Shown in pieces: positions 16,788 through 24,958 of a DNA stretch of 44,282 nt. The stretch's first letter is position 1. Each line of letters opens with the position of its first letter. The notes below the pieces were generated by a model, which saw only the letters and a program-made list of their open reading frames with translations, was not told the DNA's origin and made no database searches. Position numbers and translations under genes: made by a program. Origin of the DNA: Phycisphaerales bacterium (GTDB lineage: Bacteria; Planctomycetota; Phycisphaerae; Phycisphaerales; SM1A02); contig SIAR01000019.1 of the NCBI GenBank assembly GCA_009691705.1, forward strand, positions 1 through 44,282, in the 5' to 3' direction.

Positions 16788-18436
16788 GCATCTTTGACGA
16801 GCGTCGATATCTGATTCCGTTTCGCAGCCAGTTGTTGCCGCAACTCTTCACAGACACGCTGATCGTCGGCAGTGGCGTCGCAGGATTGCGCGCGGCGCTC
16901 GAAGCAGCAAAGCACGGTGACGTCTTCGTGCTCGCCAAAGAATCGATCGACCATTCGAATTCATCGTGGGCGCAGGGTGGCATCGCCGCAGCAGTAGCTG
17001 ACGCCGATTCGACCGAGTCGCACTATGCAGACACGATGGCCGCTGGTGCGGGACTCTGCGAGCGCGCGGCGGTGCGCATCTTGGTTGAAGAGGGTCCGCA
17101 AGAAATCGAGCACCTGATGCGACTCGGAATGCGCGTAGATCGCAAGTGTGACGGGTCAATATCGCTCGGTCTCGAAGGTGGTCATGGTCATGCGCGCATC
17201 CTGCACTCGGATGGTGATGCAACTGGACGGGAATTGATGCGGGCGCTGATTGCGGCGGTGCGCGAAACTGCGGGTATTCGCCTCTTTGACAACTGCTTTG
17301 CGATCGATCTCTGTACCGATGCCAAAGGTCGAGTCGCAGGAGCAGTGACCTGGCATCCCCGATATGGATTGCAGGTGATTTGGGCGCGCGCGACCATTCT
17401 TGCGGCGGGCGGAGCGGGTCAGGTCTACCGCGAAACTTCGAATCCGCGCGTGGCGACCGGGGATGCGATCGCGATGGCATGGCGCGCCGGCGCAGTCGTG
17501 CGCGATCTCGAGTTCATGCAGTTTCATCCCACGACGCTCTATGTCGCAGGCGCTCCCCGTCACCTAGTGAGCGAAGCGGTGCGCGGCGAGGGGGCGGTGG
17601 TCGTCGATCGCGCCGGCGTGCGCATAATGGCGGGGCGCCATCCCCGTGAAGACTTGGCTCCGCGCGATGTCGTGACGCGTGGCATCGTCGAACATCTTGC
17701 GCTGTCGGGAGATTCGCACGCATTTCTCGATGCGCGCAAACTTGGCAGCGCCGGTTTCGCGGCGCGTTTTCCAGGACTCGCGTTGATGCTTGCTGGCTAC
17801 GGCATCGATGCAGGAAACGATCTCATTCCGATCCATCCCGCGGCGCACTACACCATCGGTGGACTCGAGACGGACCTCGACGGCCGCACGAATCGCGTGG
17901 GTCTCTATGCGTGCGGCGAGGTGGCATCCAATGGAGTGCATGGCGCGAATCGTCTCGCGAGCAACAGCTTGCTCGAGGGACTCGTGTTTGGCCGGCGGGT
18001 GGTTGCGGCAGTGCTGAAAGATGGGTTGCCCGATCCAGTGCCGATGCAGTGGGAGAGCCGCGTGCGCACATCGGTCGCGGGAGAACTTGATCTGGGTGAT
18101 GTGCGGTCGAGTTTGCGCAGCGCGATGTGGAGAAATGTTGGCATCGTGCGCGATGGAGCGAAGTTGCGCGATTGCCTCGACATGTTTTCGTTTTGGGGTC
18201 GATATGCCCTTGGATCGGTCTTCGAAACTCCAGATGGTTGGGAGACGCAGAACTTGCTGACCGTCGGTCACCTCATGACGCGCGCCGCTGCCGAGCGGCG
18301 CGAGACACGCGGAACGCATGTGCGCGTCGATTGGCCAACCGCCGACGCTGCCGGAGCGATGCACCTGAGTTGGAGGTTCGGCGAAGATTGTGCGGTGCGC
18401 ACACCAGCCGGCGAAGAGGCATCGGCCACACCATGA
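16784..18436 (+). CDS. nadB: L-aspartate oxidase
   Basis: NadB oxidises L-aspartate to iminoaspartate with FAD, the first step of de novo NAD synthesis. The start at 16784 gives 550 residues, the usual length. Visible motifs are the FAD site VGSGVAGLRAALEA, the HSNSSWAQGGIAAAV block, GGHGHARILH, EFMQFHPTTLY, the HYTIGGLETD block and the C-terminal flavin block ACGEVASNGVHGANRLASNS (20 residues). Together these favour NadB over the related succinate dehydrogenase flavoprotein. nadA and nadC are not in the window. It overlaps both neighbours by ATGA, giving a three-gene unit with the PD40 protein and the lipoprotein. Confidence 0.95.
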   Translation: MSIFDERRYLIPFRSQLLPQLFTDTLIVGSGVAGLRAALEAAKHGDVFVLAKESIDHSNSSWAQGGIAAAVADADSTESHYADTMAAGAGLCERAAVRILVEEGPQEIEHLMRLGMRVDRKCDGSISLGLEGGHGHARILHSDGDATGRELMRALIAAVRETAGIRLFDNCFAIDLCTDAKGRVAGAVTWHPRYGLQVIWARATILAAGGAGQVYRETSNPRVATGDAIAMAWRAGAVVRDLEFMQFHPTTLYVAGAPRHLVSEAVRGEGAVVVDRAGVRIMAGRHPREDLAPRDVVTRGIVEHLALSGDSHAFLDARKLGSAGFAARFPGLALMLAGYGIDAGNDLIPIHPAAHYTIGGLETDLDGRTNRVGLYACGEVASNGVHGANRLASNSLLEGLVFGRRVVAAVLKDGLPDPVPMQWESRVRTSVAGELDLGDVRSSLRSAMWRNVGIVRDGAKLRDCLDMFSFWGRYALGSVFETPDGWETQNLLTVGHLMTRAAAERRETRGTHVRVDWPTADAAGAMHLSWRFGEDCAVRTPAGEEASATP

Positions 18437-19149
18437 ATCGTGCGACCATGATCGCTGCCATGCTCGCACTCGCTGCGCTGAGTGCGTGCGAAGAGCGCAA
18501 GACGGTGCATGTGAAACGGGGGAGTGCGATGCTCGGACTCGAAGGTAATGTGGGAGACGAGAAGATTCTTGAGGATGGCACGCGCGTGATTGTGGTGGGC
18601 GACTTGCCGAGCAACAAGAAAGCGAGCGCTGCTCATGATGGTTATGCGATTCGGCGCATCGAACCCGCCGAACCGCCGCTGCCAGCGACTGGTTTCTACA
18701 GCAATCCTGGGCCACCAGCGGCCGCTCGCGTAAATCCGAAAGAAGCGCCGCCCAAGGATTTTCAAGTGCGCGAAGAGACCAAGAGTGGTGAAGTGATCTT
18801 GCGCGCGATCATGCCTGAGCATGTGATGGCCCACCTGCTCGACGCGCTCAAGAGCGAAGATTATGGCGCGCTTTATGCCCAAATGCTGGCGGATGAGACG
18901 CGCCGCGCATATGACCACGCCGGTGGTGAGGCGACGTTTGTCGCATGGGCGACTGCCAACCGCGAACCACTGTTGATCTTTCTGAATCGAATGGGATCGA
19001 ACTGGAGCGGGACTGAAGTGATGACCGAGCAGGTCACCCCATCGCGTTTGCGCTATCGACTCGACAGACGCACTATTCCAAACATGCGCTTCGAAGTGAT
19101 CGAAGTGACGATGGAGCACGGCGGTTGCCGACTCGCGATGGTGCGCTAA
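18433..19149 (+). CDS. Putative lipoprotein of unknown function
   Basis: From the ATG at 18433 (ATGA overlap with nadB) the product has 238 residues. A lipoprotein signal peptide is clear: MNRATM, a hydrophobic stretch, then the lipobox LSAC with Cys19. The mature part starts with a charged segment, then a Pro/Ala-rich linker (about 75-105). The C-terminal half (about 115-238) is an alpha/beta segment reminiscent of small stress-type domains (HVMAHLLDALKSEDYGALYAQM), but I cannot assign a family. An in-frame ATG at 18127 lies inside nadB and is not used. It is convergent with the prpD-like gene, 11 bp apart. Confidence 0.8.
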   Translation: MNRATMIAAMLALAALSACEERKTVHVKRGSAMLGLEGNVGDEKILEDGTRVIVVGDLPSNKKASAAHDGYAIRRIEPAEPPLPATGFYSNPGPPAAARVNPKEAPPKDFQVREETKSGEVILRAIMPEHVMAHLLDALKSEDYGALYAQMLADETRRAYDHAGGEATFVAWATANREPLLIFLNRMGSNWSGTEVMTEQVTPSRLRYRLDRRTIPNMRFEVIEVTMEHGGCRLAMVR

Positions 19150-19160
19150 CGCACCGTCGG

Positions 19161-20702
19161 TTACTCGAACGATCCGCGGTCGAGCAGGTCAACGTTGTAA
19201 AGCGATCGCATCTGCTTAGGTGAGAGTTGCTCAAGTTTCTCGAGCTGCTTGATCGCGCGCTTTGGCTTTTCGATACCGAGCCGGCCCAGCAACTGAAACT
19301 TGCGCGCGAGAATGCCCGCAAGGTCTGCAGTCGTGTTGCGCGCGTGACCAGCGGGGTACATGATGAGTCCGCTGTCGAACTTTGTGCCATCGCGCATCTC
19401 AATCACGATTGAGGTCGGAATGCCATCGGGATAGCGGTGGTCATACTCGGCGCCGCCATGGGCAAACGCGACCTTCGCCATGAGTTCGCGCGTGCGCGGG
19501 TCATTGATGGCCTCGGCGCTGTAGTCATATGGCGCCAACATGATTTCTTTCCACCACTCATCGCTCGTAACTGGCAGCCCTTGCGGTCCAGCGTTTTCGT
19601 GCGTGTCAATGGCTTTGCGTAGCAGCGTCGAGACGATGTAAAGCATCGAGTGATCTGCCGACTGACGGGTCTTTGGATCGCGCTTGGCTGGGTCACCAAT
19701 GATTCCAAATGCGGGTTCGTACGCACTGATTCGGATCGTTGCGATCTCGGCAGGCGCGCTCAGAAGCGTTGGATTCGCCACGATGAGATTGATGAGCCCT
19801 TGCAGAGCGCCGGCCGATTGATGCTCATACAGCCCGAGCTTGAAGTGCATTCCCATGACGGCGAAATCTTCGCCGCTGAATCCAAGAACGAGATCGAATG
19901 GACTGTCTCCCTTGGTCTTTTCGAATTGACGAAACATGCACTCGGGGTTGCGAAAGATGTCGCGCGGACCCAAAAAGCCGCGCATCGAACGCAGCATCGA
20001 AAGCACCGCGACTTCGGCACTGATGGCCGCAGAGGCGCCCTTCGAATCGGAGAGTTGCTTTCCAGCGCGAATTGCGCGCCACGGGATGTAGTGCGCCACG
20101 ACCATGCCGATGGCGCTTTCGATCTCTTCAGCGGTCGCTCCGAGCATCGCTCCATAGACGGCGGCGCTCGCGATTGCACCATGCACGACGTGATCGATTT
20201 TGTAGGTCTTGAGGCTGAAGACTTCGGCGAGGCGTCCGCGAATCTCATCGATAGCGATCATGCCGCGCAGAGCAGTCGCACCGTCGAGTTGCGCCACGTG
20301 TGCCGCGGCAATCGCCACCGGATAAAAATCATTGTGTCCAAATTCGCCCGCGGTGTGACCGAGGGCGGGGTTGTAACCAAAGTTTGTTCCGTTGGAATCC
20401 CACTCGCGCACGGCTGCACAGTTTGCGACGATTGCTTTCTCTGGTGCAACGCGCCGGCGTGATCCAAAGACGCATGCGCCAGTCTTCTTGGTCGGATATC
20501 CAAGCGCCTCTTCGCGCAGTACGCGCGGGGCGTTGGTGCCCAGGGCGAGGGCTGAGACGCCGCAGAGCACACTGTCGGTGTGAAAGAGCGTGGTGCGCGC
20601 TCGCACACTCTCTGCGGGATCACCGCTCGCCATGAAGTCGATTGCGTATTGACCGATGCCGAGGGCTTGATTGGTATTGCGGGGAAGTGTGGTCGCGCTC
20701 AT
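19161..20702 (-). CDS. prpD: MmgE/PrpD family protein, 2-methylcitrate dehydratase-like
   Basis: PrpD dehydrates 2-methylcitrate in propionate breakdown; the family also includes cis-aconitate decarboxylase. The start at 20702 gives 513 residues. The family N-terminus with DSVLCGVSALALG, the block NGTNFGYNPALGHTAGEFGHND, and the YKIDHVVHGAIASAA segment are all present. The C-terminal region has the DGTKFDSGLIMYPAGHARN segment typical of the family end. Exact substrate is not certain. It is the last gene of an operon whose previous member is a cobalamin-binding/MeaB GTPase fusion (58 bp upstream). Both can relate to propionyl-CoA use, by methylcitrate and by methylmalonyl-CoA, so a shared role in C3 acid metabolism is a reasonable inference. 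Confidence 0.88.
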   Translation of the reverse strand: MSATTLPRNTNQALGIGQYAIDFMASGDPAESVRARTTLFHTDSVLCGVSALALGTNAPRVLREEALGYPTKKTGACVFGSRRRVAPEKAIVANCAAVREWDSNGTNFGYNPALGHTAGEFGHNDFYPVAIAAAHVAQLDGATALRGMIAIDEIRGRLAEVFSLKTYKIDHVVHGAIASAAVYGAMLGATAEEIESAIGMVVAHYIPWRAIRAGKQLSDSKGASAAISAEVAVLSMLRSMRGFLGPRDIFRNPECMFRQFEKTKGDSPFDLVLGFSGEDFAVMGMHFKLGLYEHQSAGALQGLINLIVANPTLLSAPAEIATIRISAYEPAFGIIGDPAKRDPKTRQSADHSMLYIVSTLLRKAIDTHENAGPQGLPVTSDEWWKEIMLAPYDYSAEAINDPRTRELMAKVAFAHGGAEYDHRYPDGIPTSIVIEMRDGTKFDSGLIMYPAGHARNTTADLAGILARKFQLLGRLGIEKPKRAIKQLEKLEQLSPKQMRSLYNVDLLDRGSFE

Positions 20703-20760
20703 ATGTGGTCCCAGTTCTGTGAAACAATTTCGAGCGGGCGAGTCTATCGAACCAACGGCA

Positions 20761-21888
20761 CTACGCGCGCCTGAGCAGCGCTTCGTACAACTCGACGATT
20801 CCCTTGCCCTGCGTGGCAATTGTCTCGTAGATCTTGCGTCCGCCGGCGACATCGAGCAGTTCGCGCACCAGTTGAGCCTCGCCGGCATGGTCGGCCTTGT
20901 TGGCGACGAAAAGATCAGCAATCTCGAGGATGCCCGCCTTGTCCATCTGCACACTGTCACCCATTCCAGGCACAGTCACGACGGCGGTGCGGTCGACATG
21001 ATGGCGAATCGCAACGTCATTCTGTCCAGCGCCGACGGTCTCAATGATGAGTGTTTCATATCCCGCCGCGCCGACAAGTTCCACGAGTTGGTCGAGTGAT
21101 CGGTAATCCTCGCCGACAATCGCGAGGCTGCGGTAGAAGACGTTGTCGTCAACCGCGTTGAAGTCGACGCGCAACCGGTCTCCAAGAAGTGCGCCGCCGG
21201 TGATAGGACTCATCGGATCGAATGCGATCACGGCGATACGTTCGCCGCGCCGAACTCCCTCAGCGGCCATCGCCGCAACGAGTGTGCTCTTGCCTGCGCC
21301 GGGTGCTCCTGTGATTCCAACGACACATGCCGGACGGCGCAGCGGAGTGTTTGCGGGCAACAGCCCAGCATTCGCCAGCGAAATCAGACGGGCCAGGCTC
21401 GCAGTTGGGTTGGCGGTCGCAGCGAGTGGTCGATAGTCGCGGACCGTCTCGCGCACGCTCTCGACAATCTGTTCCATGCTCGTGCCGGTGTGATAGACCC
21501 GCGCAACACCACAGTCGATGAGGGCAGCGACATCTTCTTGCGGAACGATCCCGCCCACGTTGACTGTGATGTCGGGTCGTCCCACGGCTCTGAGTTCTGC
21601 GAGCAGTTTGGGGACGAGCACCAGGTGCGAGTTGCTCATCATTGAGGCTGCAACGCAATCGACATCTTCGTCGCGGGCGCCGATGGCGAGTCCACGGGGT
21701 GTCTGCCAGAGACCCGAGTAGATGACATGCACGCCACTATCGCGCAAGACGCGCGCGATGAGCTTCACGCCGCGATCGTGACCGTCGAGTCCCATCTTTC
21801 CGAGCAACACGCGCGGGCGGTGCGAGAGGTCGGCGCAGCGATCCTTCTTCGCAATCGAGGTTGTCGGATCGGTCAGCCCACGCGCCAT
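20761..21888 (-). CDS. Fusion of a cobalamin-binding domain with a MeaB/ArgK-type GTPase
   Basis: The 375-residue protein has two parts. Residues about 25-155 form a B12-binding domain of the methylmalonyl-CoA mutase type, with the base-off signature DGHDRG (His37 as the cobalt ligand), SNSHL and the VGGIVP block. Residues about 165-375 form a MeaB-type G3E GTPase with Walker A GAPGAGKS (194-201), DPMSP, the ETVGAGQND switch (283-291) and the NKAD base-recognition motif (330-333). MeaB chaperones load and protect the mutase. The order B12 domain then GTPase is that of IcmF, but the mutase catalytic domain is missing, and the 58-bp gap downstream leaves no room for a frameshifted one. The start shares one base with the stop of the upstream membrane protein (TGATG). 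prpD follows. Confidence 0.92.
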   Translation of the reverse strand: MARGLTDPTTSIAKKDRCADLSHRPRVLLGKMGLDGHDRGVKLIARVLRDSGVHVIYSGLWQTPRGLAIGARDEDVDCVAASMMSNSHLVLVPKLLAELRAVGRPDITVNVGGIVPQEDVAALIDCGVARVYHTGTSMEQIVESVRETVRDYRPLAATANPTASLARLISLANAGLLPANTPLRRPACVVGITGAPGAGKSTLVAAMAAEGVRRGERIAVIAFDPMSPITGGALLGDRLRVDFNAVDDNVFYRSLAIVGEDYRSLDQLVELVGAAGYETLIIETVGAGQNDVAIRHHVDRTAVVTVPGMGDSVQMDKAGILEIADLFVANKADHAGEAQLVRELLDVAGGRKIYETIATQGKGIVELYEALLRRA

Positions 21889-22583
21889 CAGTGCGAATCT
21901 CGGGCCGCTGCATCACTCGCCTCACTCGCCGTGTGGTTTGAGGCACTCTCTGCCTCTTCAGAGGCTTTGACCTTAGTTCCATCGGCATTCCACAACTCTG
22001 GCGAGAAGCGATTGGCAATGCGACCAACGATGAGATGCGCATCTTGTAAGAGGTAGTCGTCAATCTTGAGCGACTCACCATTGGTTCCACGCACGGTTGC
22101 GGTCGACTTGCTCATCCAGCGCGCCATGTCAATGGACTGAATCTGATCGCACTTCAACGACTGTCCATTCAGCGTGATGTTGCCCTCGTTGTCGAGCTCA
22201 AGGCGTTGTCGTCGCAGCTTGACAATTCCAAAGAGCAACCATGGAACTCCCAAGACTCCGCATCCAACGATGTAGACCCAGAGTTGAAGTGGTCGGTCGT
22301 ATGCAGGAACAGGTTCAGGAGTCGAGTCTTTGAAACTTTGCAAAACCCCATTGGCATCTGAATAGGTGCGCTTCTCATCCTCGCTGAGCGAAGTCGTCGC
22401 TGCCTTTGCTTCAAGACGGTCTAAAGTCTCTTTTTGCTGGGTGAATTCAGCGTATTGGCGTTCGTGATTTGGAATGCGAACCCAGTAGTCGTACGCACCC
22501 CACACTGCCAGCACGGACGAAAGTAATGCGTACGCGCCAAGCCACAGAATTCTCTTTTTTCTTGCTGTTGCAACAACTGCCAT
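21888..22583 (-). CDS. Two-helix membrane protein with coiled coil and possible PH-like domain
   Basis: I do not recognise the family. With the ATG at 22583 it has 231 residues: a basic N-terminus (VVATARKKR), a membrane helix (about 12-32), a charged coiled-coil segment rich in Glu, Lys and Gln (about 40-90), a second membrane helix (about 105-125), and a cytoplasmic C-terminal domain. The latter (about 130-195) is strand-rich (LELDNEGNITLNG, IQSIDMARW), suggesting a PH-like fold. A Ser/Ala/Glu-rich tail follows. Other possible starts are ATG at 22607, 22682 (SD-like AGGCGAG just before it) and 22799, so the N-terminus is uncertain. Its stop overlaps the B12/GTPase fusion start by one base. 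Confidence 0.65.
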   Translation of the reverse strand: MAVVATARKKRILWLGAYALLSSVLAVWGAYDYWVRIPNHERQYAEFTQQKETLDRLEAKAATTSLSEDEKRTYSDANGVLQSFKDSTPEPVPAYDRPLQLWVYIVGCGVLGVPWLLFGIVKLRRQRLELDNEGNITLNGQSLKCDQIQSIDMARWMSKSTATVRGTNGESLKIDDYLLQDAHLIVGRIANRFSPELWNADGTKVKASEEAESASNHTASEASDAAARDSH

Positions 22584-22639
22584 ACATTGGATTCTAGCGA
22601 ATTCCATGGGCGTTGCGCGCCGTGGGATCCAGTGTTCGA

Positions 22640-22673
22640 GTGGTGCACTGATGGGTGCACCAGTGCGCACCAC
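22640..22673. promoter_or_regulatory. Compound inverted repeat between divergent genes, possible operator
   Basis: Within 34 bp there are three copies of a GGTGCAC-like core. One is the perfect 8-bp palindrome GGTGCACC (22654-22661), and the outer arms GTGGTGCACT and AGTGCGCACCAC pair except for a 2-base bulge. It lies between the start of the two-TM protein gene (minus) and the dockerin-hydrolase gene (plus). An operator or mRNA hairpin is possible. If the minus-strand gene starts at 22682 or 22799, the site would be inside its coding sequence. Confidence 0.35.
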
Positions 22674-22785
22674 GAATCGCATCTCGCCTATCTCGCGATC
22701 AATTTGAAACAGGGGGATGCAGTTGCGTAAGAAAATTGTGTTCAATCTGTTTTGCCTCTCACCGCCTTGTGAGTACCTTTCGAGG

Positions 22786-24954
22786 ATGCGATCTATCACA
22801 ATCGGATGGACCCTCGCCCTATGCGCAGCGGCATGTCAGCAGTCCCCAGTGTGGGCGGATTGCATCGGCGATTTCAACGGTGACTTGACGGTCAACGCCA
22901 ATGATCTTGGAATACTTCTCGCCAACTGGGCGACGGCAGGAGATGGAGACGCCAACGGCGATGGCTACGTCGATGGCGAAGATCTAACCCTGTTTTTCTC
23001 GAATTGGGGTGCAGTGTGCGCTGCGTCGCCGACTGAGATTCGGCTCGCCTGCACACCGTTGGCGACTGCTCCGTTTGCTTCGTTCGTGCAGACGTTTGCG
23101 ACTGGTTCAACTATTACCGTTGCAGTCGATCCTGCGCTGAGTGCGGCGCAAGCGGGTCAAGTCGCAGATCTCTACGTGATCGCAGCGCGCACGGCGGCTG
23201 AGTGGCAGAGCAATGCGGCACTCGTGGATGTGCGCGGCGGCGCCCAAGCGATCTCGTACGCATCGGGTGGGGTTGGTTCGAATCGGTTTGAGTTGACTGG
23301 TGGATCGACGCTCTCTGCCGATGGTGGCCTCGCGGTTGGTCGCGGGTACGACCTCGTCGTCGATCAAGATCGCGATGGCAGTTTGTCAACGGGTGATCTC
23401 ATTGATGGCAGCGACGATCGCTGCGCATTGTGGATCGCTCGCGATCCTGGTCGCCCCGGTGCGTATGCGGTGACGACGCTGAGTAGCTACACCGCGAACG
23501 GAGTGACCGCGGGGTTCACCGCGGCGCGCCTTTGGTATCCAACGGCCATCGCAACGCTTGGTCCGCGACCGCTGATCGTGATCTCGCACGGTAACGGTCA
23601 CCTCTACACGTGGTACGACTACCTCGGCACACATTTGGCGAGCTGGGGCTACATCGTGATTAGCCACCAGAACAACACAGTGCCCGGCATAGAAACAGCG
23701 TCGACGACGACCTTGCAGCACACCACGGCGATCATTGCGCAGCAGGCAACGGTGGCAGGAGGTGCGATCAACGGAAAGATCGACACTTCGCGCATCGGAT
23801 GGGTTGGTCACAGTCGCGGTGGCGAAGGAATCGTGCGCGCGTACGACCGCATTTTCGATACGCCATCCACTGCGGTTGGCTACACGCTCAGCAGCCTCAA
23901 GATGCTAGTTTCGATCGCGCCGACAGATTTCTTGGGTGTGAGCAGCGCCCACCCGCATAGTGCAAATTTCATGCTGCTATATGGAGCCGCTGATGGTGAC
24001 GTGAGCGGCATTCCGACGAATTCGGTTACGTGGCCATTTGATCTGGCCGAACGATGCACAGGCTTTCGAAACACCGTTTACGTGCATGGGGCAGATCACA
24101 ACGATTTCAATGGCGGGACGCTCAATGATTTCATGGGTCCTGCGGGTACGGAGATTGGCGCAGCCGAGGCCAAGGATGTCGCTGAACCATTGATCCTTGT
24201 GGCGCTGAAGTATCACCTTGAGGGCGAGATCGGGCTTGGCGAGTTTTTCTGGCGTCCCAACTCAACACTACGCGTGATCGACATCGCCTTGACAACAACG
24301 GTCGTGAAAGAAGTGGTGGTGGCTGCCGCCGCGAATCCGGTTGTCATCGACAATTTTCAGACGCAGACAACGACTGGTCTCTCAAGTTCTGGTGGTGCAG
24401 TCGTCGCAACTGTTGAAAACATCTCTGAAGCACTCGCCCGTGACACCGATTCCACCTTCACTTGGAGCACGGGAAATCCGCACAACGGATCGGTGCGCGC
24501 TACGGCAAGCGACACGCAGCGCATGGTTGCTTGGGATTGGACTACTGCCAAGTCGATGGAGTGGGCCATTCTTCCTGCGCTGAGTGATGTGCGTGCGCAT
24601 GCGTTTATTGAAGTTCGTGTTGGACAGGGTTCGCGTCATCCAAACACGGTCGCACTCAACGCAGGCGCGACTTTCAGCATCGTCTTGCGCGATGGGGCAG
24701 GAATCGAAGTGCGCCGTTCGTCCTCGTTGCAAGGTGAGGCGGTGAATCGTCCTTATCAACGCACCGGAAGCGGAACAGGGGCTGGATGGCAATCCGAACT
24801 GAGAACAATTCGCTTGCGACTGCGCGACTTTCAAGCCGGAGGCACGGCGCTGAACCTCGCCAACATCGTTGCCGTGCGACTCGAAGTGGGTGGCAGCGCT
24901 GGTTCGGCAAGTGGTCGTTTCATCTTGGACGATTTGCAATTCACGAAGGACTAA
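22786..24954 (+). CDS. Secreted alpha/beta-hydrolase with N-terminal dockerin-like module
   Basis: From the ATG at 22786 the product has 722 residues, beginning with a signal peptide that would be cut after VWA (about 24). Two calcium-loop repeats follow at 26-75, GDFNGDLTVNANDLG and GDANGDGYVDGEDL, each ending in a W pattern (ANW, SNWG). A third DQDRDG loop lies near 193-198. The hydrolase domain (about 255-500) has the oxyanion segment VISHGNG, the nucleophile elbow GHSRG with Ser343, an acid candidate at D403/D405 and His438 in GADHNDF. This resembles dienelactone-hydrolase/chlorophyllase-type esterases. The last 200 residues look like a beta-sandwich, possibly carbohydrate-binding. An ATG at 22717 is an alternative start. 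The substrate is unknown. The dockerin-like part is at the N-terminus instead of the usual C-terminus. Confidence 0.85.
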   Translation: MRSITIGWTLALCAAACQQSPVWADCIGDFNGDLTVNANDLGILLANWATAGDGDANGDGYVDGEDLTLFFSNWGAVCAASPTEIRLACTPLATAPFASFVQTFATGSTITVAVDPALSAAQAGQVADLYVIAARTAAEWQSNAALVDVRGGAQAISYASGGVGSNRFELTGGSTLSADGGLAVGRGYDLVVDQDRDGSLSTGDLIDGSDDRCALWIARDPGRPGAYAVTTLSSYTANGVTAGFTAARLWYPTAIATLGPRPLIVISHGNGHLYTWYDYLGTHLASWGYIVISHQNNTVPGIETASTTTLQHTTAIIAQQATVAGGAINGKIDTSRIGWVGHSRGGEGIVRAYDRIFDTPSTAVGYTLSSLKMLVSIAPTDFLGVSSAHPHSANFMLLYGAADGDVSGIPTNSVTWPFDLAERCTGFRNTVYVHGADHNDFNGGTLNDFMGPAGTEIGAAEAKDVAEPLILVALKYHLEGEIGLGEFFWRPNSTLRVIDIALTTTVVKEVVVAAAANPVVIDNFQTQTTTGLSSSGGAVVATVENISEALARDTDSTFTWSTGNPHNGSVRATASDTQRMVAWDWTTAKSMEWAILPALSDVRAHAFIEVRVGQGSRHPNTVALNAGATFSIVLRDGAGIEVRRSSSLQGEAVNRPYQRTGSGTGAGWQSELRTIRLRLRDFQAGGTALNLANIVAVRLEVGGSAGSASGRFILDDLQFTKD

Positions 24955-24958
24955 CGCC

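Noticed and set aside
17564..18715. 383-codon open frame opposite nadB and the lipoprotein gene
   Set aside because: It crosses two well-supported genes and has an Arg/His/Ser-rich sequence typical of antisense frames in this base composition.
20703..20760. Possible frameshifted mutase catalytic domain after the B12/GTPase fusion
   Set aside because: Only 58 bp separate it from prpD, too short for any domain, and no mutase motif is present in any frame.
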